A DNA stretch of 64,000 nt from Bacillus sp. SKDU12 (GTDB lineage Bacteria; Bacillota; Bacilli; Bacillales; Bacillaceae), in assembly GCF_010093085.1 (NCBI RefSeq), contig NZ_MSRC01000011.1:62001-126000 (forward strand), read 5' to 3'. The notes under the pieces were generated by a model, which worked only from the letters and a program-made list of their open reading frames with translations, was not told the origin of the DNA and ran no database searches. Made by a program: the position numbers and the translations under genes. Shown piece after piece: positions 30,372 to 38,813 of this stretch (position 1 is the first letter of the stretch; every line of letters begins with the position of its first letter).

Positions 30372-30408
30372 ACAAAAACACCGAGCCATTTCTCAAAATG
30401 ACTCAGTG
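30372..30408 (-). terminator. Terminator after ycbR
   Basis: Stem CACTGAGTCATTTT / AAATGGCTCGGTG (with one G-T pair) followed by TTTTTG on the minus strand. Confidence 0.75.
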
Positions 30409-30417
30409 CCTTATCAG

Positions 30418-31149
30418 TTATTTCGAAAACAAGCGGCTGAAAAAGCTCTTCTTTTTCGGCTTTTCAGCAGAAGGCTTTTGTTCTCTTACAATCCCTTTTT
30501 CCTTTGCTTCTTTCAGCCAAAATGGAAATTCAGTAAGCAAAGCGTCATAAAGCTCATCATCAGAAATACTGTCAATCTCTTCGATATGCAGGAAACTCGT
30601 GTTATCAACGACACGTCCCTCTAACGTATCCAGTTTGTTGAGAAAATCAAAGTTTCCATTTCCAACGCCGACAAACTGCCAGAACACCGGTTTATCAGAG
30701 GAAGCTTCAATGATCGGTTTGATCGATTTTTTGCAGCCTCCGTCATTAATAAAAACGACGAAAGCCGGATATGGACTCGATTCCTCTGCAACATATTTGC
30801 GCAACACATCTTTCATAACCGGCGGCTCATCATTTCTGCCGAATTTATGCAAGCGGTCATTATTTAAAATTTCACGATCAACATAGCCTAAAAAGTCTTT
30901 TTCAGACACTGGCTTTAATCGATAAAATTCGTTATCATACACCCATATATCCAGCAGGCCGTCATCATCAAACTGATCAGCCACTGCCAAAATCCGCTCC
31001 ACCACGTTTTGAACCGTCCCGTTTTTATAGAGCGTTCTCATCGAACCGGTAATATCAAGCACAAGTCCGACACGAGCCACCACCTTCGTTAATTGCTTTT
31101 TTTCCAGGACGATCTTTACACTTTTCTTTTGCAGGTCAATTGTTGCCAT
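30418..31149 (-). CDS. ycbR: VWA-domain TerF-like protein
   Basis: A 243-residue protein with a von Willebrand A domain of the TerF/vWA_TerF type. The MIDAS motif is DITGSMRT and further metal residues lie in NDGGCKK. The C-terminal tail is lysine-rich (KPKKKSFFSRLF). TerF proteins work with TerD-type proteins in stress modules. Here it stands alone, some 24 kb from yceCDEFGH. Confidence 0.85.
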   Translation of the reverse strand: MATIDLQKKSVKIVLEKKQLTKVVARVGLVLDITGSMRTLYKNGTVQNVVERILAVADQFDDDGLLDIWVYDNEFYRLKPVSEKDFLGYVDREILNNDRLHKFGRNDEPPVMKDVLRKYVAEESSPYPAFVVFINDGGCKKSIKPIIEASSDKPVFWQFVGVGNGNFDFLNKLDTLEGRVVDNTSFLHIEEIDSISDDELYDALLTEFPFWLKEAKEKGIVREQKPSAEKPKKKSFFSRLFSK

Positions 31150-31221
31150 TCTGTCATCTCCATCAGCACTTTTTTATTTGATTATCTCACAGAAATATTT
31201 TCCGTCCCATCTCTTGGCAAA

Positions 31222-31249
31222 GAAAAACACCGTTCAATTTGAACGGCGT
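31222..31249 (-). terminator. Terminator after cwlJ
   Basis: Minus-strand stem CGCCGTTCAA / TTGAACGGTG followed by TTTTTC. Confidence 0.82.
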
Positions 31250-31256
31250 CCTGTCT

Positions 31257-31685
31257 CTAAAATGTGTTATATACATTTTCACACGTTTCCCCTGTCGGCT
31301 GATAAAAGCAGTGCGACTTGAATCTGGCCACAAACGGCTGATCATACCACGTAGCCGGGCAGTTTCCGGCCGGCCTGAAATACCACAAACTAAATTTTGC
31401 AGGCCAGACCCTTTCCCCGTTTATCGACCGGCGCGCCAGACTTCGCTCGCTATCGCGGGCCCTTTGATAAAAATATCCATGAGTAACCGCCTCAAACGCA
31501 TGCGGCTGATAAATCATCTGCCTGATGGTGCGGAGGCCTTTAAAGTCCGAGCAATTCGCCCGCAGCCGATTCACTCCCACGTTGCCGACAAGCAGCATCC
31601 CCTGCTTGCCTTCGCCTTCCGCTTCCGCTCTGAGCAGCCTTGCCATCAAATCAACATCCGCACTCGTTGCTCTCACGACCGCCAT
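31257..31685 (-). CDS. cwlJ: Spore cortex-lytic hydrolase for germination
   Basis: A 142-residue cell-wall hydrolase of the SleB/CwlJ catalytic family without an export signal, as in 168 CwlJ, which is laid down in the spore coat by the mother cell. The catalytic Glu lies in LLRAEAEGE. I start at ATG 31685 with GGGGAGGTGA before it. It acts in dipicolinate-triggered cortex breakdown. SigE control is known in 168; I did not resolve the promoter. Confidence 0.93.
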   Translation of the reverse strand: MAVVRATSADVDLMARLLRAEAEGEGKQGMLLVGNVGVNRLRANCSDFKGLRTIRQMIYQPHAFEAVTHGYFYQRARDSERSLARRSINGERVWPAKFSLWYFRPAGNCPATWYDQPFVARFKSHCFYQPTGETCENVYNTF

Positions 31686-32119
31686 CACGTCACCTCCCCT
31701 TGATCTCCTTTCATCATATTTCATTACTTCAAAAGTGATGACGGAGGGACAGGAGAAGTTTTTAAATTTATTCATTCGGATTTGCGACAAAGCCTAGAAA
31801 CAAAGATGGCATCATTGCTTGGAACCTATATTCTCTACGTAATAGCGGCGTGCCATCTGCTTCATTTTTAGCCATCCGTCAGGCAGAAAAAATGCTCCTT
31901 AGCCGGACATATGCCAGGCAAACGACGACGCCACTTTTATTGAAAGCAGACGGCGCTTATCGAAAGAGAAATAGCTTCCGGTGTTAGATATGCCCTTTTG
32001 TTCTGCGGTCTGTCTCTGCGATTTGAATAACAGACTCTAAAAACACAATTTAGGTTTATCTTTCTGCATTTGAGGAATCATACAAATAACCAATCAAAAT
32101 ACAGGAGGAGGAGCTTTGG
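31686..32119. other. Intergenic region between cwlJ and ycbP
   Basis: 434 bases between divergent genes. Apart from the SigB-like site before ycbP and the cwlJ ribosome site, I see no gene, repeat or structured RNA. Confidence 0.4.
32054..32079 (+). promoter_or_regulatory. SigB-like promoter of ycbP
   Basis: GTTTAT, 14 bases, GGAATC. It resembles the SigB pattern GTTTAA/GGGTAT with mismatches. It lies about 40 bases before ycbP. Confidence 0.4.
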
Positions 32120-32506
32120 ATGACACATGTGAAAGCGCTCGCGATTAAAGGTATTATGACGATTATTGTGTTGTATCTAGTGCTTGGTTTGGGCTTTGGT
32201 TTCACATTTGGTGACACGCTCTTAATCACAATTGTGTTAGGGGTTATTTCATATTTGCTGGGCGACCTCTACGTATTGCCGAGATGGAATAATATGATTG
32301 CGACTTTAGCTGATTTCGGTCTGGCCTTTCTCGTCATTTGGCTGATGGGCATGCCGCTTTCTATGGGGATGACTGGCGGTGAAGTTGCATCGGCGGCTTT
32401 ATTCGGAGCAATCGCCATGGCCATCGGTGAATATTGCTTCCACTTTTATATGATGAGCAAAGAGATTGGCAAGAAGCATTACTTTGAAACAAGAACAGAT
32501 TCATAG
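32120..32506 (+). CDS. ycbP: DUF2512 membrane protein
   Basis: A 128-residue protein with four hydrophobic segments covering nearly its whole length. It matches YcbP of the DUF2512 family found in spore formers. Strong ribosome site GGAGGAGG. Function unknown. A SigB-like promoter hints at general stress control. Confidence 0.83.
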   Translation: MTHVKALAIKGIMTIIVLYLVLGLGFGFTFGDTLLITIVLGVISYLLGDLYVLPRWNNMIATLADFGLAFLVIWLMGMPLSMGMTGGEVASAALFGAIAMAIGEYCFHFYMMSKEIGKKHYFETRTDS

Positions 32507-32547
32507 CAGAAAAAGGCCGGTGCTGGGTGCATCGGTCTTTTCTGCTT
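32506..32547. terminator. Bidirectional terminator between ycbP and ycbO
   Basis: Stem GCAGAAAAAGGCCGGTG / CATCGGTCTTTTCTGC between the two convergent stops. Confidence 0.8.
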
Positions 32548-32550
32548 TAT

Positions 32551-33237
32551 TTACGCATCCTGCTTGTCTGCGTTCCTGATTGCCATGTAGGAAAAAAACA
32601 AACCGAAAGCTGCCAAAGATAATGGGATATAAACAACAGATGAAATGGAGAAACCCGGGCTTGTTGAACTGATGAGCATTACAATGACTACAGACGAAAT
32701 GATGGTTGCCGGTACCGAGTATTTACGCATCCCAAAATAGATGGGAACTAAACTCGTGCCAGCGGCGCCAAAAGCGAAAACCGCCATTTTTATCGTCTGC
32801 TGAGATATAATTTCAGAAGTCAGCTCTCCCGGTATGAAATGGTAGATTGAGTTCATTACAAAGAAACCGATGGCTATGAGAACATTTGATAATAAAATTG
32901 TGATAAGTGTCAGCCCGCTCGCAATCATGAGCTTAGCAGCGAGCAGCTTTTTCCGGCTGATCGGGTACGTGAACATCACAAGAATGGTTCTGTTTTTATA
33001 TTCTGAAATCACCAGTTTAGAAATCAGCACTGCACCAAAAACGATAAATACAGCTCTGACCAAGGTGCCGATAATAAGAAACGCTTCTTCCGTACTTTGG
33101 AACGACACCTCGCCATCTGCTTTTTCAGAATAACTAATCAGCCATAAAAACCCTATAATGATCAGGTTGGCCAGAAGGGCACCTCTGACATACCAGCCCA
33201 TCTTCATTTTTTTTAATTCGATTCTGATCAAATTCAT
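32551..33237 (-). CDS. ycbO: ABC-2 type transporter permease
   Basis: A 228-residue permease with six hydrophobic segments (ABC-2 family) paired with the ATPase YcbN. N-terminal ELKKMK and the ISRKKLLAAKL cytoplasmic loop are typical of bacitracin/lantibiotic-type exporters. I start at ATG 33237. The preceding TTG is an alternative. Likely last gene of ycbLMNO. Confidence 0.85.
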   Translation of the reverse strand: MNLIRIELKKMKMGWYVRGALLANLIIIGFLWLISYSEKADGEVSFQSTEEAFLIIGTLVRAVFIVFGAVLISKLVISEYKNRTILVMFTYPISRKKLLAAKLMIASGLTLITILLSNVLIAIGFFVMNSIYHFIPGELTSEIISQQTIKMAVFAFGAAGTSLVPIYFGMRKYSVPATIISSVVIVMLISSTSPGFSISSVVYIPLSLAAFGLFFSYMAIRNADKQDA

Positions 33238-33255
33238 CAACGTTTTTCTCCCCCT

Positions 33256-34176
33256 TTAAGCACCGATGCCATTGCCGTTGATTAAGCTGATAAAATAATC
33301 CTCCAGCGACGTATACTTTTTGTTCATTGATTCAATGTCTACATCATTTAAAATCAGCGCTTTGGAAATGGCAGACTGAGAGGCCGCCTCATAAATCCGA
33401 ATCGTATTCTCATTTAAGATTTTAAAATTGGTTAATCGCAGCTCTTTCTCCAGCACAAAGCAGGCTCTTGTCTGATTTGGCGTAACAAGCTCGATGTATT
33501 CAGTGTTTTGGCCTCTGACATCCTCCATTGAAACCTCTTCAAGCAGTCTGCCGTCTCGAATAACCCCGATCGTGTCTGCAATTTGTTCGATTTCACTCAG
33601 CAAGTGGCTTGATATCAGCAGCGTCATGCCGTACTCTTTACTCAGCACTTGGAACAATTTCCTGATCTTTTTGATACCAAGAGGATCAAGACCATTCACC
33701 GGCTCATCTAAAATAAGCAAGTCCGGTTTCGTGAGGATGGCTCGCGCTATTCCTAGGCGCTGCTTCATACCGAGTGAAAATGTTTTGACGGGTTTCTTGT
33801 CAATCTGTTTTAAATTCACCATATCCAGCACTTCTTGAATAGCGTTTTTATTATGGTATCCCATGTATTCACAATGCAGGTCTAAATTTTCTGCAGCAGT
33901 TAGGTTTTCATAAAAAATCGGATATTCAATCATGCTGCCGATGTTCCCCAGCACCTCGTATGATGTATGGGTGAGCTTATTCCCTAGGATGCTGATTTCA
34001 CCGCTTGTCGGTTTGACAAGGCTCGTCAACATTTTCATAATGGTTGTTTTCCCCGCACCGTTCGGGCCGAGAAAGCCGTAGATCTCGCCCTTTTTAATAT
34101 GCATGCTGACATCGGAGACAACCTCTTTGCCTTGATACGTTTTGGTCAGTCCGTTTGTTTGTACGATATAAGTCAA
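33256..34176 (-). CDS. ycbN: ABC transporter ATP-binding protein
   Basis: A 306-residue ABC ATPase: P-loop GPNGAGKTT, signature FSLGMKQRLG, Walker B LLILDEPVNGLDP and switch His (ISSHLLSEIE). The C-terminal extension of about 90 residues is typical of BcrA-like exporters. The start is TTG 34176 with AAGGAGAAAC upstream. It energises YcbO. Substrate unknown; a peptide antibiotic is likely by family. Confidence 0.88.
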   Translation of the reverse strand: MTYIVQTNGLTKTYQGKEVVSDVSMHIKKGEIYGFLGPNGAGKTTIMKMLTSLVKPTSGEISILGNKLTHTSYEVLGNIGSMIEYPIFYENLTAAENLDLHCEYMGYHNKNAIQEVLDMVNLKQIDKKPVKTFSLGMKQRLGIARAILTKPDLLILDEPVNGLDPLGIKKIRKLFQVLSKEYGMTLLISSHLLSEIEQIADTIGVIRDGRLLEEVSMEDVRGQNTEYIELVTPNQTRACFVLEKELRLTNFKILNENTIRIYEAASQSAISKALILNDVDIESMNKKYTSLEDYFISLINGNGIGA

Positions 34177-34270
34177 CTTTGTTTCTCCTTCCCTCTCTTT
34201 GCCTGTTGTCTATTGTAGCGGCGGGTCCTGTCATTTTTATTTCTCAAATCTTAAGAAATTCTTACGTTTG

Positions 34271-35206
34271 TTAATAAGTCATTCGTTTCAATGTAATCGT
34301 AAACGCAGTCCGGTCGTACGGCTTACTTTGAACGGATATAGAGCCTCCCATTTTTTCTGTAAGCCGTTTTGTGATCGTTAACCCGAGGCCGCTTCCTTGG
34401 AAGGCTTTATTTCTGGACTCTTCAAGTGTGTACAGCCTCTCAAACACACGCTGCTGGTCGGTTTCGCTGATCCCTTTTCCGCGGTCCCATACAGTAATAG
34501 AAACGGTCGTCTCGTCATACGACAGCGTCATGCCGATAAACTTGCCGGCCGCGCCGTATTGAATCGCATTGGATAATAGGTTTTGCAAGATTCTGTTCAA
34601 GGCTTCTTCATTCGCTTGTACATACACTGGGGTATCAGGGATATCGATGTCAGCTTGAAAGCCTTTTGATTGAGCAGTGTCATAATAGTGCAGGATATTT
34701 CGTTTGCATATGTCGTTTATATGTATTTTGGTGATTGGAATGTCTTTATCTTCAGATTCCAATTTTGCCAGATCAAAAAAAGAATTGATCATCTGAATGA
34801 GCTCATTTGTTTTCTGGCGCAGTTTCTCCAGTAATCTTTCTCGCTCCTCCTGCGGCATGTTCGAATCGCTTTGAATGGTTTCGATATAACCGAGAATCAC
34901 TGTTAACGGCGTTTTCAGGTCGTGCGACATATTGGTCAGCATCCGCTTCATGGATTGCTCGGTTTTTGCAAACTGAGCGCTGATCTGCTTGCGATTCTCA
35001 ACAAAAAGATTAATGTTAACAAGCAAGTTTTTGAGCGCTTGGTCATCTGTATGAAGTAAAATTCGCCCTGCTGAACCCTGATTGAACATGGTTCCAAGCT
35101 GATCTGCCGTGTATGTCAGGTTCCTGTCCCGCTTCTTTTTCACCATGAATTGAATCACATTCAGACACGCCAGAACGATAAAAATGGCTATCCATAACAC
35201 TGTCAT
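34271..35206 (-). CDS. ycbM: Sensor histidine kinase
   Basis: A 311-residue kinase with a single N-terminal membrane segment (about 4-22) and no extracellular sensor domain. It has the H box NMSHDLKTPLTV, the N box LQNLLSNAIQYG, G1 DRGKGIS and G2 GSGLGL. This slim form suggests it senses through the partner ABC transporter YcbNO or at the membrane. Starts one base after the ycbL stop. Confidence 0.88.
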   Translation of the reverse strand: MTVLWIAIFIVLACLNVIQFMVKKKRDRNLTYTADQLGTMFNQGSAGRILLHTDDQALKNLLVNINLFVENRKQISAQFAKTEQSMKRMLTNMSHDLKTPLTVILGYIETIQSDSNMPQEERERLLEKLRQKTNELIQMINSFFDLAKLESEDKDIPITKIHINDICKRNILHYYDTAQSKGFQADIDIPDTPVYVQANEEALNRILQNLLSNAIQYGAAGKFIGMTLSYDETTVSITVWDRGKGISETDQQRVFERLYTLEESRNKAFQGSGLGLTITKRLTEKMGGSISVQSKPYDRTAFTITLKRMTY

Positions 35207-35207
35207 G

Positions 35208-35900
35208 CTAAAACTCTCCTAATTTATAACCGATGCCCCATAATGTTTTAATATATTGAGGTGCCGAGGGATCATCTTCAATTTTTTCTCTGAGCCGCCG
35301 CATATGTACGTTAATAATGTTTTGATCGTCAAAGTACTCGTCATTCCAGACGGAACTGTAAATTTGTTCTTTCGTAAACACTTTTTTAGGGTTTTCCGCA
35401 AATAGGCATAGAAGCTGCCATTCTGTTGACGTTAACTGAAGCGCCTTCCCATTTTTCACCACTGAAACATTGTCTCTATCTATCGTAAGCTGATGAATTT
35501 GGAATATCTTATTCTCTGCCGGTTCCTCCGCCGAATATCGCGTCGCCCGCCGTATCGCGGCTTTCACCCTGGCTGTCAGCTCAATCATCGAAAACGGTTT
35601 GGCGATATAATCATCCGCCCCAAACCCCAGTCCCAACGCCTTGTCCACGTCTCCGTCTTTTGCTGAAATCATCAATATGGGAACGTTGCTTTTTTCCCTA
35701 ACGATTTTCAGAAAATCCATGCCGTTAAGCTTCGGAAGCATGATATCAAGAAGAATCAAATCGTATGAACCCTGATGAAACAACCGAACGCCCTCTTCCC
35801 CGTCGAAAGCGTGCACTATCTCAAAGCCTTCTTTTGTTAAATAATGGTCCACCATTTCACTGATGGATTGATCGTCCTCCACAAGCAATATGCGCTGCAT
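35208..35900 (-). CDS. ycbL: OmpR-family response regulator
   Basis: A 230-residue regulator. The receiver domain has acidic pocket VEDDQS, phospho-Asp in LILLDIMLP, Thr/Ser in LMISAKDGD and Lys in IAKPFS. The C-terminal winged helix contains the LTSTEWQLL segment. It pairs with YcbM and probably controls ycbNO. Confidence 0.9.
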   Translation of the reverse strand: MQRILLVEDDQSISEMVDHYLTKEGFEIVHAFDGEEGVRLFHQGSYDLILLDIMLPKLNGMDFLKIVREKSNVPILMISAKDGDVDKALGLGFGADDYIAKPFSMIELTARVKAAIRRATRYSAEEPAENKIFQIHQLTIDRDNVSVVKNGKALQLTSTEWQLLCLFAENPKKVFTKEQIYSSVWNDEYFDDQNIINVHMRRLREKIEDDPSAPQYIKTLWGIGYKLGEF

Positions 35901-35926
35901 CTTCTCACCTAACCTTTATAAAATCA

Positions 35927-35974
35927 AAACACACACGTGATTACACTTATTGTAATTGAAAAACGTGTGTGTTT
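35927..35974 (-). terminator. Terminator after ycbK
   Basis: Long stem AAAACACACACGT / ACGTGTGTGTTTT, with TTTTGATTTT following on the minus strand. Confidence 0.7.
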
Positions 35975-35982
35975 TACAAAAT

Positions 35983-36921
35983 TTAATCATTTTGTCCTAT
36001 TTTCAGTTTTCTGTATTCCATGCCCGTTATGATAAAAAATACGGCTGCGCATCCGATAGCTTGAATAAGTCTAAGCCGTTCACCGAGAAATAAAGCTCCA
36101 TAGAAAATCGTCAGGACAGGCCCTGCCATTGAAATAATGGCAGCTCGCTGTGATCCTATTCGTTTTATGCCCTCAAGCATCAGCACAAATGGAATTACAG
36201 TGGTGACGACTGCGATTAATAGAAACAAGCCGTAGACAGCAAGTGGATATGCTGCTATTGGTATATTCATACCAACCGTCAATTTAATGCCAATATAAAG
36301 TATCATGGCCGCTCCGGCAGCTGTCATCCCGTATGCATTAAGACGAATGCCTCCAATTTGATGGACGAGCCGCCCGGAAAGGACAAGGTAACCAGCATAG
36401 ACGGCTGAGGATAATAAAATGAATGCTGATCCAATCAAATTCGTCCGAAAGAGCTCAGTATCCCAGCCGCCAAGCGCAAAGAAAAGACCGAATATGACCG
36501 CCAGCACTGTAAAAATATTTTGAATGGAAACCATTTTTTGGCCGTGACACATGGTAAATACGATGACAAATACCGGACAGCTCATCAGCAAAATACGCTC
36601 GACCATTGCGGATACATGATTCAGCCCGATAAAATCAAGCAAGGGAGAAAGAAAAAAACAAAACATACCCGCAACACACGCCCGCCATCGATCTCCTTTT
36701 TTCATACCGTCTAGCATTGGAGGGCGGTATATCAAAAAAATCAGCCAAAACAGCGGAACAGCAAACAGCTGTCTGTATAACAACACCGCGTCTGGATCAG
36801 CACCCATTTCAAATGCCCATTTAATCCAAATAGACTTTGACGCAAAACAAACCGTTCCGATCAGCAAAAAAATTGTACCTAATGCGGCCTCACGAACCTT
36901 ACTCTTCTCTTCTGTTCTCAT
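35983..36921 (-). CDS. ycbK: EamA/DMT-family transporter in the tryptophan-regulated rtpA operon
   Basis: A 312-residue protein with ten predicted membrane segments in two EamA repeats. It is co-transcribed with rtpA, 19 bases downstream, behind the Trp T-box. Orthologue of YcbK. The regulation suggests transport of tryptophan or a related compound, but this is inference. Confidence 0.88.
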   Translation of the reverse strand: MRTEEKSKVREAALGTIFLLIGTVCFASKSIWIKWAFEMGADPDAVLLYRQLFAVPLFWLIFLIYRPPMLDGMKKGDRWRACVAGMFCFFLSPLLDFIGLNHVSAMVERILLMSCPVFVIVFTMCHGQKMVSIQNIFTVLAVIFGLFFALGGWDTELFRTNLIGSAFILLSSAVYAGYLVLSGRLVHQIGGIRLNAYGMTAAGAAMILYIGIKLTVGMNIPIAAYPLAVYGLFLLIAVVTTVIPFVLMLEGIKRIGSQRAAIISMAGPVLTIFYGALFLGERLRLIQAIGCAAVFFIITGMEYRKLKIGQND

Positions 36922-36940
36922 CTCAGCTCGCTTTTCTCCT

Positions 36941-37102
36941 TTACTTATTCAAATGCTTTTGTATAAAATCCAGAAGTGTATTTCCCTGAGCAGTCAAAAT
37001 GACGCCCTTCCCGCCGCAAGCCCGGCATGGACTGCCTTCAATTTCTCCCGCTCTTTCACATCTAGGGCATTCTACCTCGAGATCATCAGTTGCTATGACC
37101 AT
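36941..37102 (-). CDS. rtpA: Anti-TRAP protein (tryptophan RNA-binding attenuator inhibitor)
   Basis: A 53-residue zinc protein with two CxxC-type pairs (CPRCERAG and CRACGGKG), a DnaJ-like cysteine fold. It binds tryptophan-activated TRAP and blocks its RNA binding, raising trp gene expression when tRNA-Trp is uncharged. I start at ATG 37102 (MVIATDDLE) with AAAGGAGG. It differs from the 168 protein at several positions, as I recall that sequence. Confidence 0.95.
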   Translation of the reverse strand: MVIATDDLEVECPRCERAGEIEGSPCRACGGKGVILTAQGNTLLDFIQKHLNK

Positions 37103-37116
37103 TTGAATCCTCCTTT

Positions 37117-37152
37117 CTATTGATCTGTTATGCACCACCAGCCATCATCCAT
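37117..37152 (-). CDS. rtpLP: rtpA leader peptide (tryptophan sensing)
   Basis: An 11-codon frame, MDDGWWCITDQ, with the strong ribosome site AAAGGAGGTGA. Its TAG stop lies beside the rtpA ribosome site. In 168 slow translation at tandem Trp codons of this peptide exposes the rtpA ribosome site, adding a second tryptophan sensor below the T-box. Here two TGG codons are followed by TGC (Cys), where I recall a third TGG. Confidence 0.8.
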   Translation of the reverse strand: MDDGWWCITDQ

Positions 37153-37169
37153 TGGATGTCACCTCCTTT

Positions 37170-37461
37170 AAGAAACACAAAAACCCCCGTCCTATGCAAA
37201 GGACGAGGGTCTCGCGGTACCACCTTTATTAACAGCTATACAGCCGTTCACTCTCAGTACAGAAAACATCCGTTTCAATACTCCTCTCTTGGTAACGGGG
37301 AGAGAATCCCGGCATCGCCTACTATCTGTTCAGCAAAGCAATTCAGAAGCCCATTCAGCACCACGGGAGGATCGGTTCACACCTTCCACCGACTCTCTGA
37401 ACCTCACACACTGATGCGTACTTACTCTTCCTCACGATTGTTGTTCCGTTCTATTGTTAGT
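37170..37461 (-). promoter_or_regulatory. T-box leader sensing uncharged tRNA-Trp
   Basis: The minus strand carries the T-box core AAAGGTGGTACCGCGAG (about 37211-37227) followed by a terminator stem. A specifier codon TGG at 37351-37353 (context CTGAATGGGCTTC) indicates tRNA-Trp. Uncharged tRNA would stabilise the antiterminator and let transcription continue into rtpLP-rtpA-ycbK. Confidence 0.92.
37176..37210 (-). terminator. T-box terminator
   Basis: Minus-strand stem CCCTCGTCC / GGACGGGGG and TTTTTG. It is mutually exclusive with the T-box antiterminator. Confidence 0.9.
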
Positions 37462-37467
37462 AAATTT

Positions 37468-37496
37468 ATAATAATCGGTTAATTTAAAGAAGTCAA
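37468..37496 (-). promoter_or_regulatory. SigA promoter of the rtpA T-box operon
   Basis: Minus strand TTGACT, 17 bases, TATTAT, placing the RNA start near 37461. Confidence 0.8.
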
Positions 37497-37510
37497 TTCT
37501 TACTCCGATT

Positions 37511-37639
37511 TTACGCCAAGTGCTTCCATATCATATTAATGTGCTCCTCTGCAGAGCGAACATAGCCATTTCCAGCAGATATGCCGCCTGCACCTCTGCA
37601 TTTTTGTCCATATTCAGCCGCCTGTCTGAGCCGGAGCAT
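37511..37639 (-). pseudogene. Probable 3' relic of a gene upstream of rtpA (ycbJ by position)
   Basis: A 42-codon open stretch on the minus strand includes AAEYGQKCRGAGGISAGNGY and ends ...EEHINMIWKHLA before TAA at 37511. An in-frame TAG lies two codons before its first ATG, and no ribosome site is seen. In 168 ycbJ lies just upstream of rtpA on this strand. I take it as the remnant left when the glnT-ycbJ block was lost. The assignment to ycbJ is by position only. Confidence 0.4.
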
Positions 37640-37745
37640 TCCCTATGGTCTCGACCGCGTTGACGTCGAATTGACAAATACGTAAGCCTCTATTACGATT
37701 TTCATATCTTTTCAAAAAATCAGAAAGAAGGCATTGGTACATTTT

Positions 37746-38693
37746 ATGAATCCTATCCAACACATACTAGACACATACCCGCTTATTGTACTAGACGGCG
37801 CCATGGCGACCGAGCTTGAACGCAAGGGCTGTGATTTGAATGACAGTCTTTGGTCGGCAAAAATCCTGATGGAAGAGCCGAGCCTGATTAAACAAGTTCA
37901 TACTGATTATTTCGTGGCAGGCGCCGACTGCGCGATCACCGCCAGCTATCAGTCTACATTTGAAGGCTTTGCCGCACGCGGGCTGAGCGAAGCGGAAGCA
38001 CGCCGGCTCATTGGGATGTCCGTCACCATCGCTGCAGAAGCACGTGATGAATTTTGGGCGCATGAAGAAAACCGTTTGAATCGGCCAAAACCAATCATCG
38101 CGGCATCTGTAGGCCCTTATGGCGCTTATCTTGCTGATGGCTCTGAGTATCGCGGCAGCTACGGAATCTCTGAGGATGAACTGATTGAATTTCATCGCCC
38201 TCGGATCAAAGCGCTGATCGAAGCGGGAGCTGATGTATTGGCATGTGAAACGATTCCTTGTTTGACCGAGGCAAAAGCGATTGTGCGGCTGCTGAAGGAG
38301 TTTCCGGAAACGTATGCGTGGATCAGCTTTAGTGCAAAAGACGGCCTGCATATCAGTGACGGCACGCCTGTCGCTGACTGTGCGTCATCGCTTGATGAGC
38401 ATCGCCAAATTGCAGCGCTCGGCATCAACTGCACGCCACTTCAGCATATCCCTTCCTTGATCGAGGAGTTGCAAAGGCACATATCAAAACCGATTATCGT
38501 CTATCCGAATTCAGGCGAGCAGTATGATCCGGAGACAAAAACGTGGAACGGAGCTGCCTGCGCAGAACCTTACGGAGAAACCGCCCGAACTTGGCATGAA
38601 AAAGGAGCGAAGCTGATCGGCGGCTGCTGCCGGACAAAACCTGAAGATATTACAGAAATTGCATCTTGGGCACGCTCTTTAAAAACAACTTGA
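37746..38693 (+). CDS. mmuM: Homocysteine S-methyltransferase
   Basis: A 315-residue enzyme (YbgG) that methylates homocysteine from S-methylmethionine. Zinc ligands are the Cys in GINCTP and the pair in GGCCRTKP. The start ATG 37746 gives the expected length; TTG 37734 is an alternative, with the ribosome site AGAAAGAAGG badly spaced for either. Paired with permease mmuP, but a hairpin terminator lies between them. Confidence 0.92.
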   Translation: MNPIQHILDTYPLIVLDGAMATELERKGCDLNDSLWSAKILMEEPSLIKQVHTDYFVAGADCAITASYQSTFEGFAARGLSEAEARRLIGMSVTIAAEARDEFWAHEENRLNRPKPIIAASVGPYGAYLADGSEYRGSYGISEDELIEFHRPRIKALIEAGADVLACETIPCLTEAKAIVRLLKEFPETYAWISFSAKDGLHISDGTPVADCASSLDEHRQIAALGINCTPLQHIPSLIEELQRHISKPIIVYPNSGEQYDPETKTWNGAACAEPYGETARTWHEKGAKLIGGCCRTKPEDITEIASWARSLKTT

Positions 38694-38741
38694 CTTATCG
38701 GAATTGTTTGTATATTCTATCTAAAAGCCGGTTCGCCGGAG

Positions 38742-38772
38742 TCTCGTGTCACTCGCTGACATGAGATTTTTT
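38742..38772 (+). terminator. Hairpin terminator between mmuM and mmuP
   Basis: Stem TCTCGTGTCA / TGACATGAGA followed by six T residues. It may end mmuM or attenuate mmuP. Confidence 0.8.
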
Positions 38773-38813
38773 ATTAAGAAGAAAATAAATCACTGATAGA
38801 AAGTTGGAAAAAG

